A stretch of 64,000 nucleotides of DNA from Massariosphaeria phaeospora (lineage: Eukaryota > Ascomycota > Dothideomycetes > Pleosporales): NCBI GenBank assembly GCA_011032825.1, contig JAADJZ010000031.1, positions 248,001 to 312,000 of the forward strand, written 5' to 3'. The notes beneath the pieces are model-generated. The model was not told the origin of the DNA. It was given only the letters and a program-made list of their open reading frames with translations, and made no database searches. The position numbers and the translations under genes were made by a program. This document shows, one piece after another, positions 34,816 through 47,199 of this stretch; the stretch's first letter is position 1, and the number at the start of each line of letters is the position of its first letter.

Positions 34816-35610
34816 ATGGCAGAGGCAGCCGGCCTTGTTGTCGGTGTTGTTGGCCTCGCTGGCCTACTTAACAACACAGTCGAGTGCTTTGAATTCGTCC
34901 AGCTCGGCCGCGCCTTCGGAAAGAACTTTCAAACTAGCCAGCTCAAACTAGACAACGCAAGACTCCGCTTGTCGCGGTGGGGCAAGTCTCTAGGTCTAGA
35001 CGGTAATGTCCGAGACACGGTATCGCTTCAAGAGCGTTTTGGGTCGGAGGCAAACGTTAAGCACGCTGAAGCCTTGCTGGGCCAGATTGTAGAACTGTTT
35101 GCGGAAGCTGAAGGCGTATCGGACAAATACAAGAGCCGGACAGAGCCTCAGGACGGCAGCCTCGTGGTATACGATCTGCAGACAGACCTAGATCCGGCGA
35201 TAGCGAAGCTCCATCAGAAAATGCGCCAGCTAGCTATCGAACGGCAGAACCGGTCTGGTGTACGGCAAAAGGCCAAGTGGGCACTGTACCAAGAGAAGCA
35301 GTTTAGACGGCTGATCGAGGACATTACCGAGTTGGTCAGCGATTTGGACAACCTTTTCCCCGCCGCTCAGCAGTCCCAGCGTGAGCTTTGCGACATCGAA
35401 GTGTCTACCATTGGGGAAGGTCAAGGCCTCTCTGTGTTACAAGAAATTGCCGCAGCCCAAGACAAATTGCTAGAGCAGGCTATCACGAAGGCTACAGAGA
35501 GTGCTGGAAAGTCGCACCACATCGTCTTTTCAGGCAGTGGTAACACTGGTCTTCAAGTGGGCCACAACTCTGGTACGATGTCAGGATTTACATTTGGGAG
35601 GGGCAGCTGA
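34816..35610 (+). CDS. HeLo-domain cell-death effector with C-terminal sigma-like amyloid motif
   Basis: Single exon, 264 aa. The N-terminus MAEAAGLVVGVVGLAGLLNN followed by CFEFVQLGRAFGKNFQTSQL and LRLSRWGKSLGL is a typical HeLo domain (residues ~1-215), the helical domain of HET-S-type proteins whose hydrophobic N-terminal helix inserts in membranes. A short linker leads to the last 31 residues, HHIVFSGSGNTGLQVGHNSG and beyond. The core GN-T-GLQVGHNSG (35539-35574) matches 11 of 12 positions of the NLR N-terminal motif next door. In known systems such motifs form a beta-arch amyloid: the NLR nucleates it on ligand sensing and converts the HeLo protein into a membrane-disrupting form. Function here is inferred from that architecture; no toxicity is shown. 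The frame is intact and free of RIP-type stops. Confidence 0.88.
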   Translation: MAEAAGLVVGVVGLAGLLNNTVECFEFVQLGRAFGKNFQTSQLKLDNARLRLSRWGKSLGLDGNVRDTVSLQERFGSEANVKHAEALLGQIVELFAEAEGVSDKYKSRTEPQDGSLVVYDLQTDLDPAIAKLHQKMRQLAIERQNRSGVRQKAKWALYQEKQFRRLIEDITELVSDLDNLFPAAQQSQRELCDIEVSTIGEGQGLSVLQEIAAAQDKLLEQAITKATESAGKSHHIVFSGSGNTGLQVGHNSGTMSGFTFGRGS

Positions 35611-35765
35611 AGCTGGTAAGGAGAGGCACAGGATGATAATCGGGTGATATGGGGTTTGAAAGCTATAGAAGAATGACACTCTATGCTTGCTAATCAGAAA
35701 CAATGGACAACACACTCTTGATGTTCATGACAGCGAGCAGTTGTATCTCAGCACGAGGTTCTCTA

Positions 35766-35991
35766 CACTGCAGGCCTAAGGAATCAAGGCTGCGGGTTGG
35801 ACACAACTCCGGCTCCATCGAGACCCACATCTATGCTGCTGGTAATTGCCCGACGCTGCGCTAATCATCCGTGCTCTGCAAAACGACCTGAGACTCTACC
35901 ACAACTCCTGCTCCGTGCCGTGCCGCTGCGATGCAGATCTTGTCGACCGCGGAGCGCCGCTTGAGAAGGCCAGCTTAGCGAGCTTTACCTA
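35766..35991 (+). pseudogene. 5' remnant of a second sigma-motif NLR gene
   Basis: Plus strand. Bases 35787-35837 read RLRVGHNSGSIETHIYA, close to the NLR motif. A GTAATT donor at 35842 and a GCTAATC branch site follow at the same place as intron 1 of the intact NLR, then (35883 on) CCTGAGACTCTACCACAA matches the NLR exon 2 start, and VPCRCDADLVDRG matches its VPFRRDPDFVDRG. The acceptor is damaged (CTGCAAA). No start codon is evident and the sequence ends at the TA (35990-35991) where nest 2 begins. It is a truncated paralogue lying tail-to-head behind the HeLo gene. Confidence 0.78.
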
Positions 35992-36755
35992 CCGTGCCGA
36001 CGCGCTAGGCGAGCCGGGTCGCACGACGAGCCACGAACACCAAAATACCAAACTAGGCCCAAACTTCAACACCTCATAGCTCTACCACTATGGCACCAAT
36101 TGACGATGCAATTGCAGCAATCGAATCGCGCGAACTAGGAGAGAACTTCTTGTACTAGAAAATTGCTAACTAGTTTAGTGTGAACAGAACTACACTGTCG
36201 CGAAGACACTAAGGCTGTTAGACGAGCTAGCAAGCCTAGCACGCTGCCCAACTTAACCTTAACCTACAACAAGAAGCGCAACTTGTACGGCATATTAAAG
36301 ACCTTACAAAGAGAGCCTTGCCTCTAACGAGAGCTATAGTCAAAAATTTTGCGTCGCAATTGGCTAGCAAGGACGTTAGCCTCACCTGGGTGAACCGCTT
36401 CATCCAGCGAAACGGCACTTATCTGATCTCAAAATTTACCTCTAGAATCGATTCTTAGCGCTACAACGCTAACTTAGGCTTTAAGTACAAGCAATATTTT
36501 GAGCTTTTGCACTTAAAAATTATTTAGTATGACGTACAGCCTCACAATTCTTACAATATAGACGAAAAAGGCTTCATAATTAGTGTTACAACGCGCTCAA
36601 AACGAGTCTTTAGCCGACGGCAATGGGAGAGCAAGGAGGTTAGAGCAGCACTGCAGGATGAATTACGTAAGTAGATAACACTGCTAGCAGCTATTTGTGC
36701 AGATAGAAGTACTCTGCTGCCCGGCCTTATCTACTAGTCGGCGCAGCGCTTCCAA

Positions 36756-39700
36756 CAGTGCGTACTACGTCGTAGTACGGTACGCTAGTACGGCGTAGTG
36801 AGCCGTACGTACTTGGCGAGTGAATTGGGTAGTAGCGTAGCGTAGTGGTGACTGTTTGGGAGCCGTACTACTGCAAGAGTACAGCGCTAAGAGACTAACT
36901 CTTGGCTCAGATTTGTTAGCTCTCCCATAGTAATCTGCGACGCGACGCGTCGCCCGGCCGCCAAGGGGTAGCTGGGAGGGGGCTGGGTGAATGTTCCGGG
37001 TATATAACAGCAGCTGTACGCACCTAAACAGTCACCACTTGTCCATCTCTTCTGCCTATTATGAGTTACAGTCAACGCTCCCAGCTGCCTGTTATTGCTC
37101 CCATTCCATCCATTTTTCACGCAGGTTCGTCCAAAAGACTCGGCAAAGCTCGTGCCACGACTCCCATCTCGCCAGCTTTATCAAGTACGTCATCTGGTGT
37201 TGTACATGAGCTGCCGGAGAGTGACTTTACGGTGCTCGGCGAGCGGTTTGAGGTCAACTTCGAGCGCGTTTCTCGCCGTGAGGGTCGCCTCGTGGCGTTG
37301 CGATTGGGGTATCGGGTGAGGCACAAGAGCTACCTAAAAGGCAACTGCTGCTTGGCTCCTATCTAGGCCTATAGTGTTGAGTTAGTGTACGTTGAGAATA
37401 ATAGAACTTACTCAAAGTTGTAGCTTTGCAAGCAATGCTATTAATCTCGCAGCTTTAACGACGCTAAGTTAGTTAACGGCACCGCCTATATTACTTAACA
37501 CTTTTAGAAAGCTTACCGAATTGATCCTGTAACCAGGCTGCTGCTAGAAACGCTATCTAAATCTCGATTCTTGTTGCTCTTTGAAGCTGCGAAGGTTGCT
37601 AGTACTAGTACAATAATAGCTTACTTTCTCTAGCAAGAGAAAGCCCTCTAGAGCGCGCTAGTTGACTAGGTAATTATAAAAAACGTTAGCTTTGCTGTAG
37701 CTGTGTTTACAGCTACGAAGAAGTTGCTAACGTAGAACTAGTTGCTGCTGCTGCTAGCGCTGCCAAACTTAGCGTTGACTTTTCAAAGGTATGTGCTTAC
37801 GGCGCTAGCGAAGCGGAAAGTCGAAGTAAGAAAGTTGTTACAAGCGTCTAAGAGCAAGATTAGTATTAGTATAAACGTGTAAACGTTAAGTAACTACCTA
37901 AGCTTTCTTAGTGTTGTAGCCTACTTTGTCGGTAAGTTCTTTGAAGTGCGAGATTTCTTCTACTTAGCGCGCGAAAGAACAGCTGCTAGACGTTTAGCGC
38001 TTGCTCTTACTAGCCTAAACAGCTTTACGCGAGTTTTTATATAGCGCTAGTAGCAAACTCTAAAGAACACTACAATTGCTAACGAGCTTGCAAATGCTAA
38101 TTTCAAACAACAAGACACTATTATCGCTTTTCGAAACTTCTTTGGAGACTATACTAGCGCTGCCCAAGCATCTATCGTACGCGCTGTCTTTAATAACTAC
38201 GAAATATCCCAAAAGTTCTACTGCTTTGTAGGTAATAACGCAACTAGCAACGACTTAAAGCTTATTAAAAAACTTAACCTATATCTAAACGTTAACATTA
38301 ACGCTTTACATTGTATACGCTGCGCTAGCTACATTATCAACCTCGTCGTAAAGGCAACAATATACGGGAACGAAGTTAGTAAATAAAAAGAAAAGCTTGC
38401 AGCTGCTGCTTTCAAGAAGCAGTTTAGACTATTCTAGAAGCTTAGTGTCGTTGGTAGGCTAGCGAATAGGTAGAGGTTAAGTTAAAGTTGAGTTGCTTTT
38501 TTTATAACTCTAACTCAACTCTACTTATATACTTAATCTTTCAACGCTAGTATAAAGTTATAGTTGAGTTAAGTTGCATAGATTTTAGATTAAAGTTAAG
38601 TTATCTCGCACAGGCTCTAGGTTATAGTTAGGTTATAGTTAAGTTGTTATATTTAGAGTTTACATATTGTATTTTAACGTTAGCAAAGTACAAGTTGCTT
38701 AAGTTTATTACAGATTGTTATTACAGCGTAGAATTAGTTGCATTTTAATAGCTAAGTACAAAGCAACGTCTACGCTAGGTATTGCTAAAAAATTTAAAAT
38801 TATTATAGCTTTATACTGCTAAAACAAGTAGCAACTAGACTTTAGCTTTTACATTTGCTGCAAACTTTCTTTGTACTTTTTGTAGTATTTTTGTGCTAGA
38901 TTTATGTTTCTTGTGTTAATTGTTACTTGTTTCGCGTGTATAGCGTTAATATTGGTATCTATTAAAGTTAGCTTTGCACTTAGCAACAAGTAGAAAGCTA
39001 TACCTTTAAAGATGCTAATTAAAAAAGCCTTTGTTACTTCTTGTATAGCTTTAATTGCACTAGCTTAAAAGCGTAGATTAGGCTTAAACTTTTGCGCAAT
39101 TTTGCGAACTAGCTAACTAAATAGCAGTTTGCGCATAAAGAGCTTAGTTGATTTTTAGTATTGTTAAATTTCGCGCAACGCAACAGCTGCATGTTGTTAA
39201 AAACAAAGCTGCAATTAACTGCTGTAATAACTTACTTTTTTGCTTTTAGCAATAAAGCTTTTTTACACTACTTATTGTTAGTTTTTTCTTGTTCTTGTAT
39301 AGATTGCTAGATTTGCGAGTTACTTTTGCTGCGAAAAGCTTTTGCGAAACCTTGCCGCTAGTAGCAAAGTAGTAGCAGTTAGTTTGCTTAGTGCGGGCTA
39401 TTGCAGAAAAATTAATGCGTAATAAGTGTAGTGTAGAGAGTAGAAAGTCGTAATAATTATTTGTAATAATTACGGCAGGTAAGAAAGCTGCAGAAGCTGT
39501 AGCAAAAGTGCGTGTTTTAAGTAGCTAGCAGCAAAGTGCTAGCTAAAGCTGCAGCTTTTGCAGCAGCGCATAAGCTACTCTACACAGAATTTAGCTTGTA
39601 AATCTGCTACTTAACTTTTTGCTACTTTACTTTCTGCTTTTACCTACGTACGTACTACAACTAGCTTTATTATTACCTACATTTATTACAAATACAATAG

Positions 39701-42700
39701 CTGCAATTAAGCAGAAGCTTAACGACAAAATAAACTACGAGCTTGATAATAAATTGCTTTTGCTTTACGAGATTAAGGTTTTGACTAAGTTTAAGCTAGC
39801 AGAGTAAAAGGCGCTTACAAATGTAATTATTACAAAAGTTTATTACAGCATCTGCTAATAGATTTAAAGCTTTGAATTTAAAAAGCACAAAGTCCTTAGC
39901 GTACTAGCAAATCGCGGTTGCGTTGAATTACAAAAAAAGCGCTCTACACATTACAAGCTACTGTTTAAGAGTTAATTAAGTAATACTGCCTACGCGACTG
40001 CTTAAAGAGATTAAACAGCTTACTTAAGTGCTAAAAAAAAAGCTATTGCAAATGCTAGTGCAAAAGATTAGTAAGCAAAATACTAGCTTAAGAAAAAGCT
40101 TAAGGCGAAAAAAAAGTTTACTGCGTTGTTTACGCACGACTAGAAAAAGTAGTTAGCAACTAAACTTAAGCTTTTAGATAAGCAACGCTACTGCGCACAG
40201 AAAAGTAGTAAGTTATTATATTAGTTTATTACGTTATTGTACTTACAATACGCAGTTGAGTAGCTTTAAGCAAAACTTAGCCTTGCCTATAAAAAGTAAG
40301 CTTGTATTTATTACAATGTTAACTTTTAACAGTATAGAAACATTTTTGAACAAATTGCCAAAGCACTAAAAGACAAAAAAAAGATTAAGAATTAGCTAAT
40401 GTCGCGAATATTTGGCGCTAGCGAGGCTACTAATAGAATTATGCAACGTATCTACTTAGACAAATTAGCTAAGTTAAAGAATAATTCGTTTAAAAACGAG
40501 AAAGCTAAAATAGATTAGCAAAAGTTTGTAAAGACGTTGACTCTAGAGAATCTAACACTAGTAACTGCTAAAAACTAAAAGTAAGTTATTATAGTAGTTT
40601 ATTACATACTTATACTAACTGCACTAGCTTACGCGAGCCTACGCTTTCTTTTAAACTGCGCGTTAATAGCGACAATGCTTATAAAAATATCAACAGCTCG
40701 TATATTCTAGCGCTTACAATTAATAAGTGTAAAAAAAAAGCAAGTAGCAACTTAAAAATTAATGCGTTCTACAATAAGTGTAAAGACGAATATAAAATAG
40801 AAAATTAGTAAAAGAAAGCGTTAGCAGAAGCAAACAAGTCTTTTAGTAAAAATAAAGAAAAAGTTAAAAATAAAAATAAAAATAAGAAGTAGAATAAGGT
40901 AGTAGATGAGGCAGTAGAGCAAACTAAAGTAGTAGAGCAAACTAAGTTAGTAGAGTATTTAAATTAAAAAAGTTTTTTTAACAATAGTAACGCTTATAAG
41001 AAAGCGCAAACCTAAGGCTCTCTACTTTTTATGTAAATTAAAACGTTGCTAGCATAAACATAGCTAGTATCTACTATTTATAACGCAGCCTAAAACGTGC
41101 ATAACATTGCAATTAACAAATTAGCAAGTATAACTTAATTAGAACTGTAAGATTAAAGCGCTACTACTGCAGCTTTAATTTTAGCTTTAATCTTAGTTGC
41201 ATTACTGCTTTAGTCTTTGCGCTTAAACGTTAGCAATATTTCGCAAGCAGAAAAGCATGTTTTGTTTTTCTTTAACAATCTGCGTGTTTTTCTTTGGCAA
41301 TGTATTTATTCTCTATTTTTAGTTTACTCTAACACTAATTATTACAGTTTATTATTACAGTACCTGCGCTTTTGTACTATACCTTTTGTTATAAACATAG
41401 CAAAACTTTTACTACTTATTTGTTTATTTAAATTCAACGCTAAGCAATTTGTCTAAGAAAAAGAAAAAAATAAACTACATCTAGTAAAATATTCTTTTAC
41501 GCATATTAAAAATAATACAGAACAAGAAGTAGTAGTAACTGCGTAAAAAATGTAGTAGAGTTCTACTAAGTAGGCTTTAGACTTAAAAATAGCAAATTTG
41601 CGATAGAACTTTGCTGTACGCACTAGTTAGGTATAGCTATAGTTTAAAGAAGCTGCTAATTCTAGTAATAGCTACTTCTACGTATTCTGCTATAATTGCA
41701 GCTTTACTCTTTAGCACCTAGCAGTTAAAACTATTAAAACTAAACACTTACTTAACTACTTTGAATCTAAGACTTGCTAAAGAACGCTTGCTTTTATTTA
41801 CTTTTAACCTCGTTTACAGCTAGCACTACGTTAACTTTAATTTACTACTATTGTACTACTATATTTAACTTAAGCTTTTAAATAGAAACTAGTACGAGTA
41901 GTTATATATAGCAACTAGTTTTTTCAAACAATTAAGCGGCCTTTATTTTAGCAATTTCTTTAATTTCTTTAACCTAATATTCTAAGTATTAGCTAATTTA
42001 AATTCTAAAGAATGTTCTATAAACGATTTAAAAAAGCTAAAGCATTACTTTTTAATAACATTAGCTAGTTAACTAAAATCTCAATTGCGATAGATAAGTA
42101 GTTTGCTTCTAATTATTTTAGTTTTTTTGTAGTTAAAAGATACTACGTTAACTGCAACTAGCAGCTTTAAAAAAAGTTGCTAGATTTCGTTTCTCTACGC
42201 GGAAAACATACTAGTGCTGCTGCAGCTGCTAATATACTGCAAGTACTCTTAAACACTAGCATTAAATTACGCTTTTTAGCAATTACTACAGATAATGCTA
42301 AAAAAAACAAAACGCTTAGTTGTGTTATTAAATAGCAACTAAAAGCAAAGAACATACTTTAGAGCTTATTAAAAAACTTAATTTTGTGTCTTGCTTACAT
42401 TATTAACTTTGTTGTTTAAAATATTATTTTACACTTTAAGCTTGCAGCATTAGCAAGTGCTAACGTTAAACTAAAAGAAATACTACAAAGACGCTATTTA
42501 AGCGACGTGCAAGCAAATATCTTTGTTTTAAACTTTTTTTGCAAAGTACACAGTGCGTTATTATATACTTTTATTACAGCTTAACATACACCTAGCTTTG
42601 AGCTATCTGCATAGCAATTAATTTGTTGTTTTAACAATACAAGCGGTTTATCGCTACGCAACTATACTTGCTACTAAAACAACAAATGTCTGTTATTCGC

Positions 42701-45700
42701 AACGTTAAAATACAATAGAATTTAACTTACAATATGTGCAAGCGCGCACTTAAAATTTAAAAATTTATTAACAAATAGCTAGTAAAAGAAATCGCACTTA
42801 AGATAACAATTAGTGTAAGTAGTATTCTAAATAATAAAAATATAGCAAAAGTAAACTTCTGCGACTTTAAGCAACTAAAATTAACACTAAACAAATAGCA
42901 CTACTTAAAGTTAATTACTAATATGCTTAAAAACTTTAAAGACGCAACAAACTTTTTAAGTAAAAACTATAAGCTACAAGTCTAGTATATCTAGCTTATG
43001 TACAACTGTTTTTTTAACTTTTTAAATAGTATGCAAAACGAACTTAACGACGACATAAAAAATTAAAATACTTTTAAGTAGCTTACAGTTGTACAAGCTG
43101 CTGCAGATAAAAAAAAAGCTAAACTTAGCAAGTATTATAAAAAAACTAGTAATAAACAAAACTTTTTATTTAATTGTGCTACTATTTTAGACTTTAGCTA
43201 AAAGCTTACGGCGTACAAAGTATAGTTATTATAGTTACTTATTACAGTTATATGCTAACTGCGCGTTTAAAACGAAACTTAAAATAATCAAAACAAGCAC
43301 ACCTACTGCAAAGAGTTTTTTAATTACTTTAATTGCTATAACAACAATACTTGCTTTGCTTTTACTTTTATTTCTTTGTTCTATACAACTAGACTCTAAA
43401 GTAGTAAATAGTTTTAAAAACTAAAGCTTTTGCTTTAGTTGCTGCCAAGCAGTTTTTTATCTATTAACTTAAACAAAATAAAAGAAAAAAAGAGCTTAAC
43501 TCGCTAAAAAAAAAAGGCTTATCTAAGCATTGCCTGCGTACGCGCTAGTGCTTCTTTTAATATTCTTAAATAGTAGTAAGTAAATAAAGAAATGTATCTA
43601 CGCTTATTACAAGTTGCAAAAGATGTACTTGCAGTACAAATTGCCTAAGTTAAAGTTAAGCGCGAATTTAACGTTGCTAAAAATGTTATTAGCAATAAAA
43701 AGCACCAACTTGCTGCCTAGACAATTTGGCAAATTATAATATTAAAAAACTATATTGCTTAAGAAAAAGAATAGAACAGCGTTTCTTAGTTTGCAAAAGC
43801 AGATAATAAAGAACTACTATGTAACAAAGTTAAGAACTTACTTAACTTTTAAGCGTAGTATGTAAACTTTACTTTTAAGCTTACATCTACGCTTATACTT
43901 AGCTCGTTATCTAAGTTAACACTTAGGCTAATATCTAAGCTTATACCTAGCTTATTATCTAAGCTTACATCTAGGCTTACATCTAGGCTTTTACAATTAA
44001 GAATAACTCTGTTAGATAATAATTTAAGAGAAAAGAATTCGCTACTTCTGCTACGAAAGCGCGCTCGACTTCTACGCTACTGTAATTAATATTTGTAGTA
44101 ATACAACTTTTTTTACTCTACTTGTGTTCTTGTACGTGAATAGTAGCTGTAATAATAAAACTTTGTAAATACAATTTGCGCGTTCTTAAATGTAATAACT
44201 AGCTGTAATAACTTTTTAAACTTTAGCAACTCTTTAAGCTAACACATAACTCTATAACCTAAATGTAACTTTTAACCTAACTCTAACTCTAAGCTTTAAT
44301 TACTCTAACTAAACTATAACTTAACGCTTTAATAACTCTAACTTAACTTCTACCTACGCTAGAGTAACTATAACTTAACTTTAACCTAAAGTCTGTGCGA
44401 CTTATAACCTAACTTATACCTATTAATAAGTACTCTCTACTTATTCGCTAGCGTAGTTGTTAGCTGCTTTTACAACTTCGTAAATGCTGTCTGCGTGTCT
44501 TATAAGCGCTAAGAGCTTTTCAATAAAATGCAAAGTAAAGTATACAACGAGCTTCTGCTGTTTTTTGCTACTTTCGAGCTTCGTTAAAATAGTAGCGTTC
44601 GCTAGAACAGCGTTTATTTTATGCTCTTTCGCTGCTTCAAGCTTAAGAATCCTATCAAGCGCTTTATCTAGCGTTTTCGAAAGGAAGCTAAGGCTAACAA
44701 CGACGACAACGACTTCAAGAACAACCTCAACTACTTTCTACTTACCAACTAGATTTTGGACGACGACTAGAACGACGTTAAAAAGCTCGTCGACTTTCTC
44801 CAAGCGCTATATAAGATAACAAAGCGCTTCGAAAGTAACAATAGTTAAAGCAGCTTCAGCTTACTTTAGCAAACTCTTTTCAACTTTTAAGCACTTTGGA
44901 CTTACTATACTAACGCCAAGAAGCGTACGCTAAGCTAGTACATAGCGTTAGCAGTGTCTTTTGAGTAGAAAAAGCTTAACTTTTACTTTTACACTCTTAT
45001 TATAGCGCCTAACGTTAGCTACTACTTCGTTGCTACTCTTTTCTACTCGCGCTTTCGCTTCAACTAGTTTCAATCGCAGTAGAAAAACTACCTAGAGTAA
45101 TACCGCAAAGCGCGCAAATTGCTTGAGAAAGTTTTCAAAGACTACCTCGCTGCTAAGGCTAAAGCTAATAGTAGCTAAAACTTACTACTCGAGCTTCTAT
45201 CTTAGCGAAAGCTTTTATCTAATAGTAACAGTAGTAACCTCTACAAGCGTACGATAACTGTTAACCTACACTTTCTTACCAACGCTAAGAACAAGCGCTA
45301 GCGGCAAGCTAGGCAAGTAGAGAAGTACTTCGAGTTACTTGTAACAAACTTTACTACTAGCAGCAATCGCGATCGTAAGCTGCTTGACGACCTATAGCAG
45401 TAGTAGCTTTAAGTTAGCCGTAACCGCTACTTTATTCTCTTCAAAGTTGCTACCGACTTTCTCTTAATTCTATCTACGAGCTGCGACTGCGAGCGCGCCT
45501 TTAGCTTCGCCCGACGAACAATTACGTGCGACCGCAATTTACTTTATAGCAATACAATTAAGGCAATACAGCTACAGAAAGAGTAGTTGAAGCGCGAAGT
45601 AGTAAAGAGCTCGCTCCGAGAGGTCGAGAAATACGTGCAAAACCTCGATAAAACGCGAGATCTAGAAGCAGCTACTTTACTAGCGAGCTTTTTCTTTTTC

Positions 45701-45895
45701 TCTACTAGCTTCTTCGCTCTATAGAAGTCTATCTTGGTAGTATTTAGCTTGTGCTACCGTACTACGGCGTTTGTACTACTGTACTACTGCTACAAGCAGC
45801 ACTTTATACTTTTATTATTACTACCGTACGTAGTTTACTGCTAAATAGGCCGTACCGTAGCGCTAACGAGCTACTAGTAGTAGTAGTACTAACTG
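36756..45895 (+). mobile_element. hAT transposon 1, itself interrupted; right end approximate
   Basis: Left end CAGTGCGTACTACGTCGTAG at 36756. The plus-strand transposase begins near ATG 37061 (MSYSQRSQLPVIAPIPSIFH), shows a BED-type zinc-finger segment around 37370-37500 (LCKQCY), and the SISINV/SNYLSFLSVVAYFVGKFFE block near 37.86-37.95 kb. After the inner insertion it resumes at 44455 and ends with the hAT dimerisation domain near 45.43-45.57 kb (FKVATDFLLILSTSCDCERA). The right end near 45.9 kb is uncertain: the expected 8-bp target duplication (GCTTCCAA at 36748-36755) is not found intact. TAG/TAA stops throughout. Confidence 0.8.
38466..44446 (+). mobile_element. hAT transposon 2 (about 6 kb) inside hAT 1
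   Basis: Flanked by GCTAGCGA (38458-38465) and GCTAGCGT (44447-44454), an 8-bp duplication of the host hAT. Both ends carry arrays of GTTAAGTTAAAGTT-like units in inverted orientation (38470-38680; 44226-44430). A decayed plus-strand hAT transposase lies at about 41.6-43.2 kb: zinc-finger CYNCSFTL, then ITTDNAKKNKTLS, LAYIINFVV and NNTSGLSLRNY. A second decayed ORF region at 39.6-40.6 kb (with IEQ/KLNDKINYELD and FGASKATNRIMQRIYLDKL) is not recognised and may be an accessory gene or another insertion. All heavily RIP-mutated. Confidence 0.75.
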
Positions 45896-47199
45896 TTGAA
45901 AGCGCTAAGTTAGCGAACAGCTTACTGCAAGCGCTATAGGTAGCCGATATTAAAGCTAGAAAGCACGCTTGCTTTATTTTATTATTACTCTTAGGCTAGA
46001 CGAACAACGACATTAGATTAGCTTAGTTAAAGCAAGTTTTTAATCGCTGCACGAAGTAGAAAGCGCGCTAAAAAAAAAACTAAAAGCTTTTTATTCTTAA
46101 TAGCTATAGCAATTACTTTACTTTTGACTTTCTAGAGTACTGCAACGCTTACAGAATACTAGTAATTGTATTTCTACTTTACTTAACTTATACGCTTTAG
46201 CTACTTAATGTTGTTTACTTTAAACTTTTTAGCAGCGCTTATACTACCTAGCTTACTACTTTTCTCTACCGCAGCCAAAGGCTTGTTCTACTAAAAAAAA
46301 AAAACTTTTTTTTATTGTTTTAAAGTGCCTAGGAGTTTTCTTTTACTAATAAACTTGTTTTTAGAGCTTTCAAAGCTACTAGTATATAGCCTATAAACAG
46401 CGAGGTTATACTTAAAAAATTTAAAGATAAAAAGCCTAAGAAGCAGCTAGCAGGTAAAGCAACTTACTTAGCACTTACTAAGAGCAACTAGCGTTTAATA
46501 AAGCGTTTTGTACGCTTTGCAGTAGCTAATCGTATCGTAGATAAGTTAAAAAAGCTTTCTAAAACAGTGCACGCACTTGCTACTCAAAACACTTTACTTT
46601 GCAATAAAAACAGCAGCTTACAAAAAGCTTTTTAAGCTAAAAAAAAGTACAAAAAGCGTAGCAAACGTTTTAACTTGCAGCAGCGTAAAAAGTACTATAG
46701 TAGCGCTATTTTCTAGTTGCCGCGCAAGCTGCGTAAAGCACGTGCTCAAAAAGCAGTAAAAAAAAAAAAAAAAAAAAAGAAAAAAAAGCTGCTAGAGCTA
46801 CTAGAAAGAAGCTTTAAACTGCTGCAAAGCTACTCTAAAAACAAAAAAAAAAAAAAAACAAGTAGCGCAAGAGAAAGCTAAAAAGATAAAAAATTAAAAA
46901 AAAGCTAGGCAGCAGATTGCGCAAGCTGCTTAAATTGCTACTTAAAACACTAAAAAACCTATACAAAACGTTTTTTCTATTAAACAAAAAGTTTTAAAAG
47001 CACTTTTGTTAAAGCGTAAGTTAAAGGCATTTAAAAGCAACACTGCAGTAGTTACAGCGTTTTTAGAAGCTATACTAGCTGCTTTACTCAAAGTTAACTT
47101 CTATAGTTGCACTATTTACTTTCTAGGCAAATATAGATAGTACAAAGTAATTGCAAGCATATACAAAGTAATAACAATAAAAAATCTTGCGATAACGTA

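Noticed and set aside
36748..45903. Clean 8-bp target duplication for hAT 1
   Set aside because: GCTTCCAA on the left has no matching copy on the right; the right end is therefore only approximate.
46760..46779. A-tract read as a retroposon poly(A) tail
   Set aside because: It lies inside the Lys-rich coding tail of the outer Fot1-like transposase and is explained by AAA/AAG codons plus RIP.
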